From contig JAJYWT010000060.1 of NCBI GenBank assembly GCA_021791345.1, positions 1 through 56,810 of the forward strand: DNA of 56,810 bases, read 5' to 3'. Each line of letters starts with the position of its first letter. Position 1 is the stretch's first letter. Below are positions 16,455 to 25,002 of this stretch, piece by piece. This stretch comes from a bacterium (GTDB lineage Bacteria; Chloroflexota; Dormibacteria; UBA8260; Bog-877). The position numbers and the translations under genes are program-made. The notes under the pieces are model-generated. The model was not told where the DNA came from and made no database searches. It was given only the letters and a program-made list of their open reading frames with translations.

Positions 16455-18692
16455 TCAGCCCACCGGCTCGGGCTCCTTGGCTGGCCTCGATTTGGCCCTT
16501 GGCTTGGCCGCCTCCGGCTGGGCAGCCACCTTGGGGGGCCGGTACCGGCACTTGGGGTATCCGGAGCAGGCGATGAATGGCCCGAACCGCCCCACCCGCC
16601 TGACCAGGTCGCGGCCACACTCCGGACACTTCTCGCCGGTCACCTCCGCCGCCGGACGAGCGGGGGCCGGTGTGCCATCGGCGCCCGCCTCGGGCCGCAC
16701 ATAGCGGCACTTGGGATACCCCGAACAACCGATGAAGGGCCCGCGCCTCCCGGTCCGGCGGACCAGGGGCTTGCCGCACTGGGGACACGCCTCACCGATC
16801 TCCTCGGCCTTGGCCCGCTCCTCTCGCCCCTGGATGTAATCGCACTCGGGATATCGGCTGCAGCCGACAAAGTCGCCGAACCGCCCACTGCGGATCACCA
16901 GCTCAGCCCCGCATTTGGGGCACTCGCCATCGGCCTTCTGGACCTGGACCTTCACCCTGGGCATCGTCTCCTGGGCCTGCTCGAGGACCCTGGCGAAGGG
17001 CTGATACCAGTCGCGCACCACCGGCACCCATGCGGTCTCTCCAGTCTCGATGCCGTCCAGCTTTCCCTCGAGCTCGGCGGTGAACCCGAAGTCAACCACC
17101 GCCGGGAACTGCGCGGTCAGGGCCTCGTTGACCGCGCGTCCGAGCGGCGACGGTTGCAGCCGCCGCTCCTGCTGGCGGACGTAGCCTCTGGTCTGGATCA
17201 CCTCGACCGTGGGGGCGTAGGTGCTGGGACGGCCGATGCCGCGCTCCTCGAGCTCCTTGACCAAACTGGCCTCCGTGAAGCGTGGTGGAGGCTGGGTGAA
17301 ATGCTGCTCCGGGATCAGCTCCAGACAGTTGAGGGTGTCCCCCTGGGCGAGTTCCGGCAGGAGCTCGTCCTGGCGTTCCTCGCTGGCCGCCACCTTCAAG
17401 AACCCGTCGAAGGCCATCCTGCTCCCGGTCACCCGGAAGCGATGTCCGGCAGCGTCGATATCGACCCTGGTGGCATCGAACAGCGCCGGACTCATCTGGC
17501 TGGCGGTGAACCGCCTCCAGATCAGACGGTACAGCTTGAGCTGGTCGGAGCTCAGGAAGTGCGCCACGGTCTCGGGGGTGCGGTCAGCCAGGGTGGGCCG
17601 GATTGCCTCGTGGGCGTCCTGGGTCGCGACCGGAGCCTTGGCGGTCCTCCTGGTTCCACCCACCGACCCCAGGTACTGCTTGCCGAAGCTCTCCTGGATG
17701 TACGCCCGGGCCTGCTCGACCGCCAGCGGGCTGAGCCGGGCGGAGTCGGTGCGCATGTAGGTGATGAGGCCGGCCGGACCCTCCGCTCCCAGCTCGACCC
17801 CCTCGTAGAGCTGCTGAGCGATCCGCATCGTCTTGGTGGGGCTGAACCGCAGCTGCGCCGAGGCGTCCTGCTGGAGCGTGCTGGTGATGTAGGGCTGGGG
17901 CGGATTGCGGCGCACCTGCCTGCGCTCCACCCCGGCGACTCTGAACTCGGCTCCATCAACTTCCGCGATCACCCGCCGGGCCGCCGCCTCGTCGGGCAGC
18001 GCCACCACGTCGTCGGCCTCCTTGGCCCGGCCCCGGCGCGCCGCGGACCTGCCTGTCGCCGGACCCTGGTAGCGGGCCCTGACCTCGGCGCCTGCCGCCG
18101 TCGCCAGCACCGCGTCCAGACTCCAGCTCTCGGTGGGCACAAATCGCTCGATCTCAGCCTCGCGGTCACAGACCAAGCGCAGAGCCACCGACTGCACCCG
18201 CCCGGCGGAAAGACCCTTGCGGATCTTGCGCCACAAAAGCGGGCTCAGCTTGTAGCCGAGCAGGCGGTCGATGGCGCGGCGCGCCTGGTAGGCGTCCACC
18301 AGGTTCTGGTCGATGGGGCGGGGTTGCTCCAGGGCGGCCTCCACGGCGGGCTTGGTCACCTCCCTGAAGACGATGCGCTGGGGTTGCTTGAGTTTGAGCT
18401 GGTTGGCAATATGCCAGGCGATCGCCTCTCCCTCCCGGTCAGGGTCCGCGGCCAGCAGAACGCTGGACGACTTCCGGGCAGCCGACTTCAGCTCACTGAG
18501 CTGCTTCTCCTTGCCCTTGATCACGGTGTAGTCCGGGGCGAAGTCGGCGTCCACGTCGATTCCCAGCTTGGAGCGGGGCAGGTCGACCACATGGCCCATG
18601 GATGCCCGCACCTCGTACTGGTCACCCAGGAACTTGGTTAGGGTTCTCGCCTTGCTGGGCGACTCCACGATGATCAGGCTGCGAGTTGGCAT
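16455..18692 (-). CDS. topA: DNA topoisomerase I (type IA)
   Basis: 745 aa. Relaxes negative supercoils. The Toprim domain has 'LIIVESPSKARTL' and 'AADPDREGEAIAWH' (DxDxE). 'LSAGRVQSVAL' and 'LITYMRTDSARLSP' with the catalytic Tyr are in the core. Three C-terminal four-cysteine zinc ribbons start near residue 589: CPKCG...CSRYPECD, CPQCG...CSGYPKCR, CPECG...CSGYPKCR, followed by a basic Lys/Ala/Pro tail. Length and architecture match the three-zinc-finger bacterial TopA. Start ATG at 18692. The 155-nt divergent gap to the reductase gene should hold promoters for both, but I see no clear consensus. Confidence 0.96.
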   Translation of the reverse strand: MPTRSLIIVESPSKARTLTKFLGDQYEVRASMGHVVDLPRSKLGIDVDADFAPDYTVIKGKEKQLSELKSAARKSSSVLLAADPDREGEAIAWHIANQLKLKQPQRIVFREVTKPAVEAALEQPRPIDQNLVDAYQARRAIDRLLGYKLSPLLWRKIRKGLSAGRVQSVALRLVCDREAEIERFVPTESWSLDAVLATAAGAEVRARYQGPATGRSAARRGRAKEADDVVALPDEAAARRVIAEVDGAEFRVAGVERRQVRRNPPQPYITSTLQQDASAQLRFSPTKTMRIAQQLYEGVELGAEGPAGLITYMRTDSARLSPLAVEQARAYIQESFGKQYLGSVGGTRRTAKAPVATQDAHEAIRPTLADRTPETVAHFLSSDQLKLYRLIWRRFTASQMSPALFDATRVDIDAAGHRFRVTGSRMAFDGFLKVAASEERQDELLPELAQGDTLNCLELIPEQHFTQPPPRFTEASLVKELEERGIGRPSTYAPTVEVIQTRGYVRQQERRLQPSPLGRAVNEALTAQFPAVVDFGFTAELEGKLDGIETGETAWVPVVRDWYQPFARVLEQAQETMPRVKVQVQKADGECPKCGAELVIRSGRFGDFVGCSRYPECDYIQGREERAKAEEIGEACPQCGKPLVRRTGRRGPFIGCSGYPKCRYVRPEAGADGTPAPARPAAEVTGEKCPECGRDLVRRVGRFGPFIACSGYPKCRYRPPKVAAQPEAAKPRAKSRPAKEPEPVG

Positions 18693-18847
18693 GAGTTTTG
18701 GGGTACCGCTCCTGGTTGCCGAGGTGAAAGCCTGGCGATTCTAACAAGAGGCTTCCCGAACCGCCCTCCGATCAATCCGCGCCGGCGGCGGTGACAACGG
18801 CCGATACACTGGCCCTTCCGGAGTGATCGTCAGAGGAGCCCTCGAGA

Positions 18848-19627
18848 TTGCCGAACTCTATCAGCGAGAAGTACGAGTGTTGCGAGATCGTCGAGCGCCG
18901 TGACTTCGCGCCCGACCTGTGGGCGATCAGGGTCCGCCCGGAGAGCGAGTTCTCCTTTCGGGCGGGGCAGTACGCCACCCTGGGGATCGAGCTCGCGGGG
19001 CGGGTGCTGGAGCGTCCGTACTCGATCGTCTCCGCGCCCGAGGAGCCGCTGCTGGAGTTCTTCATCGAGCGCATCCCCAACGGGGCCCTGACCCCACACC
19101 TCTTCGACCTCGGGGTGGGCCGGACCCTGCTCATGCGCCGGCGCCCCAAGGGGCTCTTCATGCGCCATGGCCTCGACCCGGACAAGGTCCACATGTTCGT
19201 CGCCACCGTCACCGGAGTCGCTCCCTTCGCCAGCATGCTGAGGCATCTCGAGCATTCGTCGCCCTCCGCCGACCCGCCTCCGCGGGTGGTGCTGCTCCAG
19301 GGCGCGAGCCTCTCCGAGGAGTTCGGGTATCGAAGTGAGATGGCGGCGCTCGCCGAGCGCTGCACCTGGTTCGAGTACGTTCCCACCGTGAGCCGCCCGT
19401 GGGCGGACCCCCAGTGGCGGGGCGAGACCGGCCGGGCCGAGGACGTGCTGCGCAAGCACGCTGACCGCTTTCCCATCCTCCCCGGGCAGGGGATGGTGTA
19501 CCTGTGCGGGCACCCCGGCATGATCGCGACCGCGCGGTCCATCATGAGGCGGAGCGGACTCGACGACTCCGAGATCGTCGAGGAACAGTACTGGCCCGAG
19601 GGCAAGGAGCCCACCGGCCAGAGCTGA
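18848..19627 (+). CDS. Ferredoxin/flavodoxin-NADP+ reductase (FNR family)
   Basis: 259 aa. Start TTG at 18848 with AGAGGAG 9 nt upstream. The FAD domain contains 'FRAGQYATLGI' and 'RPYSIVSAPEE' (the RxYS flavin motif). The NAD(P) domain contains 'FVATVTGVAPFASML', a variant of the GTGxAPF motif, and 'MVYLCGHPGMI' near the end. The C-terminus 'EEQYW' puts an aromatic residue close to the end, as in bacterial Fpr. It would move electrons between NADPH and ferredoxin or flavodoxin; no partner gene is adjacent. Convergent with the TadZ-like gene, 11 nt apart. Confidence 0.85.
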   Translation: MPNSISEKYECCEIVERRDFAPDLWAIRVRPESEFSFRAGQYATLGIELAGRVLERPYSIVSAPEEPLLEFFIERIPNGALTPHLFDLGVGRTLLMRRRPKGLFMRHGLDPDKVHMFVATVTGVAPFASMLRHLEHSSPSADPPPRVVLLQGASLSEEFGYRSEMAALAERCTWFEYVPTVSRPWADPQWRGETGRAEDVLRKHADRFPILPGQGMVYLCGHPGMIATARSIMRRSGLDDSEIVEEQYWPEGKEPTGQS

Positions 19628-19638
19628 GCGGGGCTGGC

Positions 19639-20778
19639 TCAGCGCCTCAGCTTGGTGGCCAGCAGAGGGGAGATCTCCGCCATGGTCCCCTTGAGGGACT
19701 TCACCCAGCGATGGCTCGGATGTCTCCAGGCCAGCGGCTCGCCCGCGCTCATGGAGCGCACCCCATCGATCCCCATGTTCGGAACCGCCAGCACCTCCTG
19801 CTCCAGGATCCTGGCGACCCGGGCGGCATCGATCTGGTGATATGGCAGCTGGCTGTTGAGGATCACCGCGACCCGGCTCCGGGGGATCTTCAGCTGGTCG
19901 CAGATGCGCAGCCAGGCCAGCACTGAGTAGACACCGGGATTGTCGGGCGTGCCCACCACCAGCATGTGGTCCGCGCTCTCGAGCATGTCGATGCCGCCGT
20001 TGTCGAGGCGGCCGCCCTGGTCCACCACCACCAGCTCGGCGGAATGGGTCAGCCGCAGGATCATGGCGTTCACGGCCGCCGGCGAAACCGAGTCGGCCAG
20101 CTCGGGGCGGGCTGGAGCCGGCAGGACCGACACCCCACTGGGATGTCGCGGCAGCCGGTCGAAGATCTCCTCGTCGGGTCCGACCGCCGCCAACTCGACC
20201 CAGGTCGGTGTCTGCGGTGGCAGGTTGAAGGCGACCAGGGCGGATCCGAAGCGGGGGACGTTGTCCACCAGGGCCACCCGGTAGCTCTCCGCGGCCAGGG
20301 CCGCCAGGTTGGTCGCGATCAGGGTTCGGCCCACTCCGCCCCGGGGCCCGCAGACCACCCACAGCTCACCCTGTCCCTTGGTCGGCCGAGCCGGCGCCGC
20401 AGCTCCAGCGATGCGGGACTGCATAAGCTGAGCCAGCTCGTCGGCCGGCAGGTTGGGGAGGACCCGCTCGCTGGCTCCGGCGTCCATGGCGGCAGCCACC
20501 AGCGGAGAGCGGTGGTCGGACGCGACCAGGACGATCGGGATCGCCGCATGGGAGATGCTCGAACGGATCTGGCGGATCAGAGGGACAAGGTCGGGGTCGT
20601 CGCCGCGGACCTCGATCAGGACCAGCTGGGCGTCCGTGTGATCGAGGCTCGCCAATGCGTGCGCGCTGCCGTCGAAGCCGACCATCTCAAGGCCGTGCGA
20701 CTCCAGCGCCTGGGCCAACTGGTGTGATCTGGTCGCCTGCCGGGAGACCACCAGGACGCGGTTCATCGTCTCTGCCAC
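19639..20778 (-). CDS. TadZ/CpaE-like protein: pseudo-receiver plus MinD/ParA-type ATPase domain
   Basis: 379 aa. Residues about 5-120 form a response-regulator-like domain ('RVLVVSRQATRS', 'AQLVLIEVRGDD', 'PIVLVASD'), but the usual phospho-Asp is replaced in LIEVR. Residues about 135-375 are a SIMIBI ATPase: 'VCGPRGGVGRTLIATNLA', 'VALVDNVPRFGSALVAF' and 'LVVVDQGG'. The deviant Walker A normally reads KGG-x-x-GK; here both lysines are Arg. CpaE/TadZ proteins localise Tad pilus machines, yet no tad/cpa genes are visible. The GTG start has a -10-like TAGACT 6 nt before it. ATP hydrolysis is doubtful; the role is unknown. Confidence 0.75.
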   Translation of the reverse strand: MAETMNRVLVVSRQATRSHQLAQALESHGLEMVGFDGSAHALASLDHTDAQLVLIEVRGDDPDLVPLIRQIRSSISHAAIPIVLVASDHRSPLVAAAMDAGASERVLPNLPADELAQLMQSRIAGAAAPARPTKGQGELWVVCGPRGGVGRTLIATNLAALAAESYRVALVDNVPRFGSALVAFNLPPQTPTWVELAAVGPDEEIFDRLPRHPSGVSVLPAPARPELADSVSPAAVNAMILRLTHSAELVVVDQGGRLDNGGIDMLESADHMLVVGTPDNPGVYSVLAWLRICDQLKIPRSRVAVILNSQLPYHQIDAARVARILEQEVLAVPNMGIDGVRSMSAGEPLAWRHPSHRWVKSLKGTMAEISPLLATKLRR

Positions 20779-20784
20779 CGGATC

Positions 20785-20790
20785 AGTCTA
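20785..20790 (-). promoter_or_regulatory. -10-like TAGACT directly before the TadZ-like gene start
   Basis: On the - strand TAGACT ends 6 nt before the GTG at 20778 and there is no SD between them. This geometry would place the transcription start at or next to the start codon, giving a leaderless mRNA. No -35 consensus is seen at the expected place. Confidence 0.3.
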
Positions 20791-20845
20791 TGGAGTCGGG
20801 TGAAGCCGCAGTGAGCCGCAATGCCGTTCGCAACCGCACCGGTCG

Positions 20846-21301
20846 TCAGTCCGCCTTGGCACGCGCCCGGAGCGAGCGGCGCCGCGGCGCCGCCACCTCC
20901 GCCGGGGCCTCCGGAAACTCGGCCTCGACGACCGGGGCGACCACCGCCCGCGGCGCGACCTCACGGCGCTCACGGATCTTGGCCCGCTTGCCGACCTTGC
21001 CCCTCAGGTAGTACAGCTTGGCCCGCCGGACCCGCCCATGGCGGACGACCTCGATCTGGGCCAGCCGCGGGGAATGGATCAGGAAGGTGCGCTCGACGCC
21101 CACGCCGTGAGCGGTGCGCCGCACCGTCACCGACTCCCGCACTCCGCCACTCTGGAGGGCGATGACGATCCCCTCGAAGACCTGGATCCGCTCCCTGGTG
21201 CCCTCCACCACCTTGGCGTGCACCCGCACGGTGTCGCCAGGCCGGAGTTCGGGCACGTCCTCACGCAGCTGCTCCTCCTCGAGGAGATCAATGATGTTCA
21301 T
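20846..21301 (-). CDS. rplS: 50S ribosomal protein L19 with basic/Ala C-terminal tail
   Basis: 151 aa from the ATG at 21301 (AGGAGG upstream; 14-nt overlap with the trmD end). '[20 protein letters not shown]', '[13 protein letters not shown]', '[17 protein letters not shown]' and '[11 protein letters not shown]' are typical L19. The core ends near residue 116; a tail of about 35 residues rich in Ala, Val, Pro and Arg follows ([12 protein letters not shown] at the end), longer than the usual ~115-aa protein. Last gene of the long - strand block. A 67-nt gap separates it from the upstream start of the TadZ-like gene. Confidence 0.95.
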   Translation of the reverse strand: MNIIDLLEEEQLREDVPELRPGDTVRVHAKVVEGTRERIQVFEGIVIALQSGGVRESVTVRRTAHGVGVERTFLIHSPRLAQIEVVRHGRVRRAKLYYLRGKVGKRAKIRERREVAPRAVVAPVVEAEFPEAPAEVAAPRRRSLRARAKAD

Positions 21302-22064
21302 GGCTGGCCTCCTGTGCCGGAACCGGCTCTGGCCGGGACCGGTTGTCGCTGGGTTCCGAATGCATGTGAGCAGGCCCCCGAGCTGGGGCCAGCAGGTCCG
21401 GGCGGAGCCGGGAAGCACGCTGCCGCGCCGCCTCGGCCCTCCAAGCGGCGATCTTCGCATGATCGCCGCTCCTCAGCACCGCAGGCACCTCAAGGCTCTC
21501 GAAGACTGCGGGTCGAGTGTAGTGAGGATACTCGACCAGCCCCTCCGCGAAGCTCTCGTCGAGCAGGGACGTCGGGTCTCCAAGGGTGCCGGGCACCCAG
21601 CGGGCGACGGTGTCGATCAGGACCATCGCCGCCAGCTCGCCCCCACTCAACACAAAGTCTCCGATCGAGATCTCGTCCAGACCGAGGCCGATGCGCACCC
21701 GCTCATCCACCCCCTCATAGCGGCCGCAGACCAGCAGCAGGCGGGGATGCCGCGCCAACTCCGCGGCGATTTCGGAATCGAGCCGGCGGCCGGCCGGCGA
21801 GAGCAGCACCATGTGGGGCTCGGCCAGCCCCGGCAAGTCAGCCACGCTGCGAACGGCCGCGAACAGCGGCTCCGGTCGCAGAACCATGCCCGGCCCGCCG
21901 CCGAATGGGATGTCGTCCACCTGGCGCCGCGGGCCGATGCCGAAGTGCCGCAGATCGTGGGCCTCCAACTCGATCCGTCCCGACTGCAGCGCACGGCCGA
22001 CCACGCCAACTGCGAGCGGGCCGGGGAAGGCCTCCGGGAACAAAGTGACGACGTCAAACCGCAT
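21288..22064 (-). CDS. trmD: tRNA (guanine-N1)-methyltransferase TrmD
   Basis: 258 aa. Methylates G37 of tRNAs using SAM, keeping the reading frame. The SPOUT knot region shows '[15 protein letters not shown]', '[19 protein letters not shown]' and '[20 protein letters not shown]'. Early 'VVTLFPEAF' and '[13 protein letters not shown]' are also diagnostic. The C-terminus is a ~25-residue polar tail ending in HEHH. It overlaps rimM by 11 nt and rplS by 14 nt in the classic rpsP-rimM-trmD-rplS order. Confidence 0.95.
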   Translation of the reverse strand: MRFDVVTLFPEAFPGPLAVGVVGRALQSGRIELEAHDLRHFGIGPRRQVDDIPFGGGPGMVLRPEPLFAAVRSVADLPGLAEPHMVLLSPAGRRLDSEIAAELARHPRLLLVCGRYEGVDERVRIGLGLDEISIGDFVLSGGELAAMVLIDTVARWVPGTLGDPTSLLDESFAEGLVEYPHYTRPAVFESLEVPAVLRSGDHAKIAAWRAEAARQRASRLRPDLLAPARGPAHMHSEPSDNRSRPEPVPAQEASHEHH

Positions 22065-22569
22065 CCACCCACTCCTGCAGGTAGTGGTCGGCGACGGTCA
22101 TGGTCCCGGCGCTGAGGCTGATCCCGGTGACGGCGGCCCGTACCGCCGGGACGCGCACCTCCCGTTCCCCCAGCCGCAGGACGTACACGTCATGGGCGGG
22201 ATAGGCCTCGACGTCGATCACCGCGCCCCTCTCCGCCCCCCCTTGGTCGAGCACGCGCAGCCCGATCAGCTGGAAGTCGAAGTACTCCCCCTCGGGGAGG
22301 GGCCTGAGCTGGGAGCGCTCGACCTCCAAGTAGTGGCCGGCGAGCCGCGTGGCGGTCGGCAGGTCCTGGACCTGGACGAGGCGGCAGATGACCCCTCTGG
22401 CGGCGGGGTGGGCGGCCTCCACCTCGCACTTCCGGCCGTCCACCAGCACCACGCTGCCCGGGGCGAGCCGATCTGGGGAGCCGCCCAGCATCTCCAGCAG
22501 CAGAGAGCCGTCCAGCCCATGCGGCTTGACCACCCGGGCGACCCGGACCCGTGCCTCACCCTCGCTCAA
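22054..22569 (-). CDS. rimM: Ribosome maturation factor RimM
   Basis: 171 aa, normal length. Binds S19 and helps mature the 30S head. The N-terminal beta barrel starts 'VRVARVVKPHGLDGSLLLE', and the PRC-barrel half has 'PEGEYFDFQLIGLRV' and the closing 'VPAVRAAVTGISL' region. The start overlaps the khpA stop by 4 nt. Confidence 0.92.
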   Translation of the reverse strand: MSEGEARVRVARVVKPHGLDGSLLLEMLGGSPDRLAPGSVVLVDGRKCEVEAAHPAARGVICRLVQVQDLPTATRLAGHYLEVERSQLRPLPEGEYFDFQLIGLRVLDQGGAERGAVIDVEAYPAHDVYVLRLGEREVRVPAVRAAVTGISLSAGTMTVADHYLQEWVDAV

Positions 22570-22805
22570 TCGCGGACCTCGACCTGGACCCGATCGCGGC
22601 TGCGCAGGGAGGCGGCCCTGACCACCATACGGATCGCCTCGATGTGGCGGCCATTCCTGCCGATCACCTTGCCCAGGTCGGCAGGTGCGGTCTCCACCAC
22701 CACCAGCGCCCGGTGGCCATCCCGCTCCTCGCCCACGCGCACCTGGTCGGGTTCGCTCACCATCTGCTCGACCATGTAGCGGACCAGCTCCGCGTAGTCA
22801 GGCAT
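22566..22805 (-). CDS. khpA: KH-domain RNA-binding protein KhpA
   Basis: 79 aa single KH domain. The GxxG loop lies in 'DLGKVIGRNGRHIEAIR'. In other bacteria KhpA pairs with KhpB/EloR and affects cell elongation and RNA metabolism. It sits between rpsP (3 nt away) and rimM (4-nt overlap), its usual place. The N-terminus 'MVEQMVSEPDQVRV' is also typical. Confidence 0.9.
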   Translation of the reverse strand: MPDYAELVRYMVEQMVSEPDQVRVGEERDGHRALVVVETAPADLGKVIGRNGRHIEAIRMVVRAASLRSRDRVQVEVRD

Positions 22806-22808
22806 CGG

Positions 22809-23240
22809 TCAACCCTCGGCTTCGGGACCGGTCTCCACCGCGGGCTCGTCGGCCGAGGCCGCGGCCGGCTCCGTGCCCCCGCCGTTGTCCACCGCGCCCT
22901 CGGCGGTGCTCACCGGCTCCGGCTCGGTGGCTGGCGCCGCTGCGGCGGGCTGCGGAGTCGGCTGGTCTTTGCCGGCGCGGGCCGGCCTCGGGGTCACGGG
23001 CAGCATTCCCGCACGCTCCATGAGCTCCCGGACCGCGTCCGAGGGCTTGGCTCCAGTCGCCATCCAGTGGCGGATGCGCTCGTCCTCAAGCTTGACCACC
23101 TTGGGCTCGCGCAACGGGTCGTAGTAGCCCACCGACTCGATGAAACGGCCGTCCCGAGGCGACCGGGCGTCAGCGACGACGATCCGGTAGAAGGGACGCT
23201 TCTTCGCGCCCATGCGCTTGAGTCTGATCTTGACTGCCAT
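22809..23240 (-). CDS. rpsP: 30S ribosomal protein S16 with long Ala/Pro/Glu tail
   Basis: 143 aa against about 80-90 for a standard S16. The core is unmistakable: '[20 protein letters not shown]', '[14 protein letters not shown]' and '[20 protein letters not shown]'. From about residue 86 a low-complexity tail rich in Ala, Pro, Glu and Thr follows, ending acidic (GPEAEG). Such tails are disordered. ATG start; a 50-nt gap separates it from ffh. Confidence 0.95.
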   Translation of the reverse strand: MAVKIRLKRMGAKKRPFYRIVVADARSPRDGRFIESVGYYDPLREPKVVKLEDERIRHWMATGAKPSDAVRELMERAGMLPVTPRPARAGKDQPTPQPAAAAPATEPEPVSTAEGAVDNGGGTEPAAASADEPAVETGPEAEG

Positions 23241-23290
23241 CTGTGTATCTCCTTACCAAATTCTCCGGGAGGAGCGGGACGCCTCCCCAG

Positions 23291-24658
23291 TCAACCCTTG
23301 AGCAGCGGCATCCCGCCGCCCGCTCCGCGCAGGAGCTCCTGGGCGATCCGGCGCCTTCCCCCCTGCCCGGTTAGGCTCTTCATCACAGTCTGCATCTGCC
23401 CAAAGCTCTTAATGAGCCGGGAGACATCCACGGTCGTGGTTCCACTTCCTGAGGCGATGCGCCGCCTCCTGGAGCTGTCAACGATCTCCGGGCGGCGCCG
23501 CTCCTCTGGCGTCATCGAAAGGACGATGGCCTCCAGCTTGCGCAGCTGAGCCTCGTCCGGGACGGCCGCTCCAGACTGCTTCATCAGCTCCCGACCGCCC
23601 GGGATCATCCCCATCAGCGAGTCCAGCGGCCCGAGCTTGCGAATCTGGCGGAGTTGACTGACGAAGTCGTCCAGCGTCAGGCGGCCCTGCCGTAACCGCT
23701 CTTGGGCGGAGAGCGCCTCCTCGGGGGTGAACTCGTCCCGGGTGCGTTCGATGAGGGTGAGGACGTCGCCCATGCCGAGGATGCGCCGGGCCATCCGCTC
23801 CGGGTGGAACGGCTCGAGGTCGCGGGGACGCTCCCCGACCCCGCAGTACCAGACCTGCAGGCCGATCGCAGCGCGCATGGACAGCGCGGCGCCACCGCGG
23901 GCGTCCCCGTCGAGCTTGGTGAGCACGACCCCGTCCACCCCCACCTGTTCGCGGAACGAGTCCGCGACCTTGACCGCCTCCTGCCCGGTCATCGCATCAA
24001 CCACCAATAGAGAGTGCGTGACCCGCAAGCCCTGGCGGATCGCCTGCAGCTCCTCCATCAGCTCTGAGTCGAGGTGCTGGCGGCCCGCGGTGTCGACGAG
24101 GACGACATCGGCTCCCTGCCGGCGTGCCTCCGCGACCGCCGTGGACACGCCCTGGGCGATACCCCGACGCTCGTCGGCCACGACGACCGGCACCTGGTTC
24201 TCCGCCGCCAGCGTCTGCAGCTGATCGATCGCGGCCGCACGCCGGAGGTCGGCGGCCACCAGGGCCGGACGGTGATCGGCCCGCCGTACCAGGAGGGCCA
24301 GCTTGACCGCCGTCGTGGTCTTGCCCGAACCCTGGAGTCCGAGCAGCAGGATGACGGTCGGCGGCTCAGGGCTGTAGGCGATGCCACGGTCCTCTCCACC
24401 CAGCAGGGTGACCAACTCCTCGAAGACGATCTTGATCACCTGCTGGCCCGGGGTGAGGCTCTCCAGCACATCCTGGCCCACGGCCCGGCTCCGCACCCGG
24501 TCGATGAACTCACGCGCGACCCGGTAGTTGACGTCGGCCTCGAGCAGCGCCAGGCGGACCTCGCGGAGCCCAACCTCGACGTCCTCCGGAGTCAGCCGAC
24601 CCTTGTCGGTGAACCGCTTGAAGGCCAGCCCGAGGCGATCGGTCAGACTGTCGAACAT
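23291..24658 (-). CDS. ffh: Signal recognition particle protein Ffh
   Basis: 455 aa SRP54-type GTPase that delivers ribosomes making membrane proteins to FtsY. The N domain starts 'MFDSLTDRLGLAFKRF'. The G domain has GLQGSGKTTTAVKLA (G1), 'VDTAGRQ' (G3) and 'TKLDGDARGGAAL' (G4/G5). The methionine-rich M domain covers about 305-430, with 'LGPLDSLMGMIPGG' and the SRP-RNA-binding 'RRRRIASGSGTTTVDVSRLI' stretch. The start overlaps the ylxM stop by one base (TGATG). The SRP RNA gene was not found in the window. Confidence 0.96.
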   Translation of the reverse strand: MFDSLTDRLGLAFKRFTDKGRLTPEDVEVGLREVRLALLEADVNYRVAREFIDRVRSRAVGQDVLESLTPGQQVIKIVFEELVTLLGGEDRGIAYSPEPPTVILLLGLQGSGKTTTAVKLALLVRRADHRPALVAADLRRAAAIDQLQTLAAENQVPVVVADERRGIAQGVSTAVAEARRQGADVVLVDTAGRQHLDSELMEELQAIRQGLRVTHSLLVVDAMTGQEAVKVADSFREQVGVDGVVLTKLDGDARGGAALSMRAAIGLQVWYCGVGERPRDLEPFHPERMARRILGMGDVLTLIERTRDEFTPEEALSAQERLRQGRLTLDDFVSQLRQIRKLGPLDSLMGMIPGGRELMKQSGAAVPDEAQLRKLEAIVLSMTPEERRRPEIVDSSRRRRIASGSGTTTVDVSRLIKSFGQMQTVMKSLTGQGGRRRIAQELLRGAGGGMPLLKG

Positions 24659-24990
24659 CAGCCGCCTCCCCCCGTCTGGCCCAGCCGCTGCAGCAGCGTC
24701 TGCACCTGGTGCTCCAGCTCTGACTGGCGCAGCTCCGCGGCCGCCAGCTTGCGACAGACCCCCAGCTGCCGCTCAGCCTCCTCCATGCGCCGCAGCCCCC
24801 GGCGCACGAGGTCATGGGCGGCAGCCCGGGAGGATCCCATCGCCGCCGCGAGCTCCGAGATCGACCAGTCCTCCTCCAGCTGCAGCCGCAGCGCCTCGCG
24901 CTGGCGCTCGGTCAGCAGGGTGGCATAGACGTCCAATAGCCGGAGGCGCTGCAGGCGGGAGTCGGCAAGGCCCGGTGCTGTCAAGGTCAA
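24658..24990 (-). CDS. ylxM: YlxM/p13-like helix-turn-helix protein (UPF0122)
   Basis: 110 aa. The sigma-70 region-4-like HTH includes 'LLTERQREALRLQLEEDWSI' and 'SELAAAMGSSRAAAHDLVRR', followed by a Leu/Glu/Gln-rich helical tail. YlxM homologues sit upstream of ffh in many Gram-positive bacteria and stimulate SRP GTPase function in Streptococcus. Its position between ftsY and ffh supports the same link here. One-base overlap with ffh. Confidence 0.88.
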   Translation of the reverse strand: MTLTAPGLADSRLQRLRLLDVYATLLTERQREALRLQLEEDWSISELAAAMGSSRAAAHDLVRRGLRRMEEAERQLGVCRKLAAAELRQSELEHQVQTLLQRLGQTGGGG

Positions 24991-25002
24991 AGCCTTTACA
25001 GG

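Noticed and set aside
15963..18641. An 892-codon + strand frame opposite topA and hslV
   Set aside because: No recognisable motif; exactly antisense to well-conserved genes.
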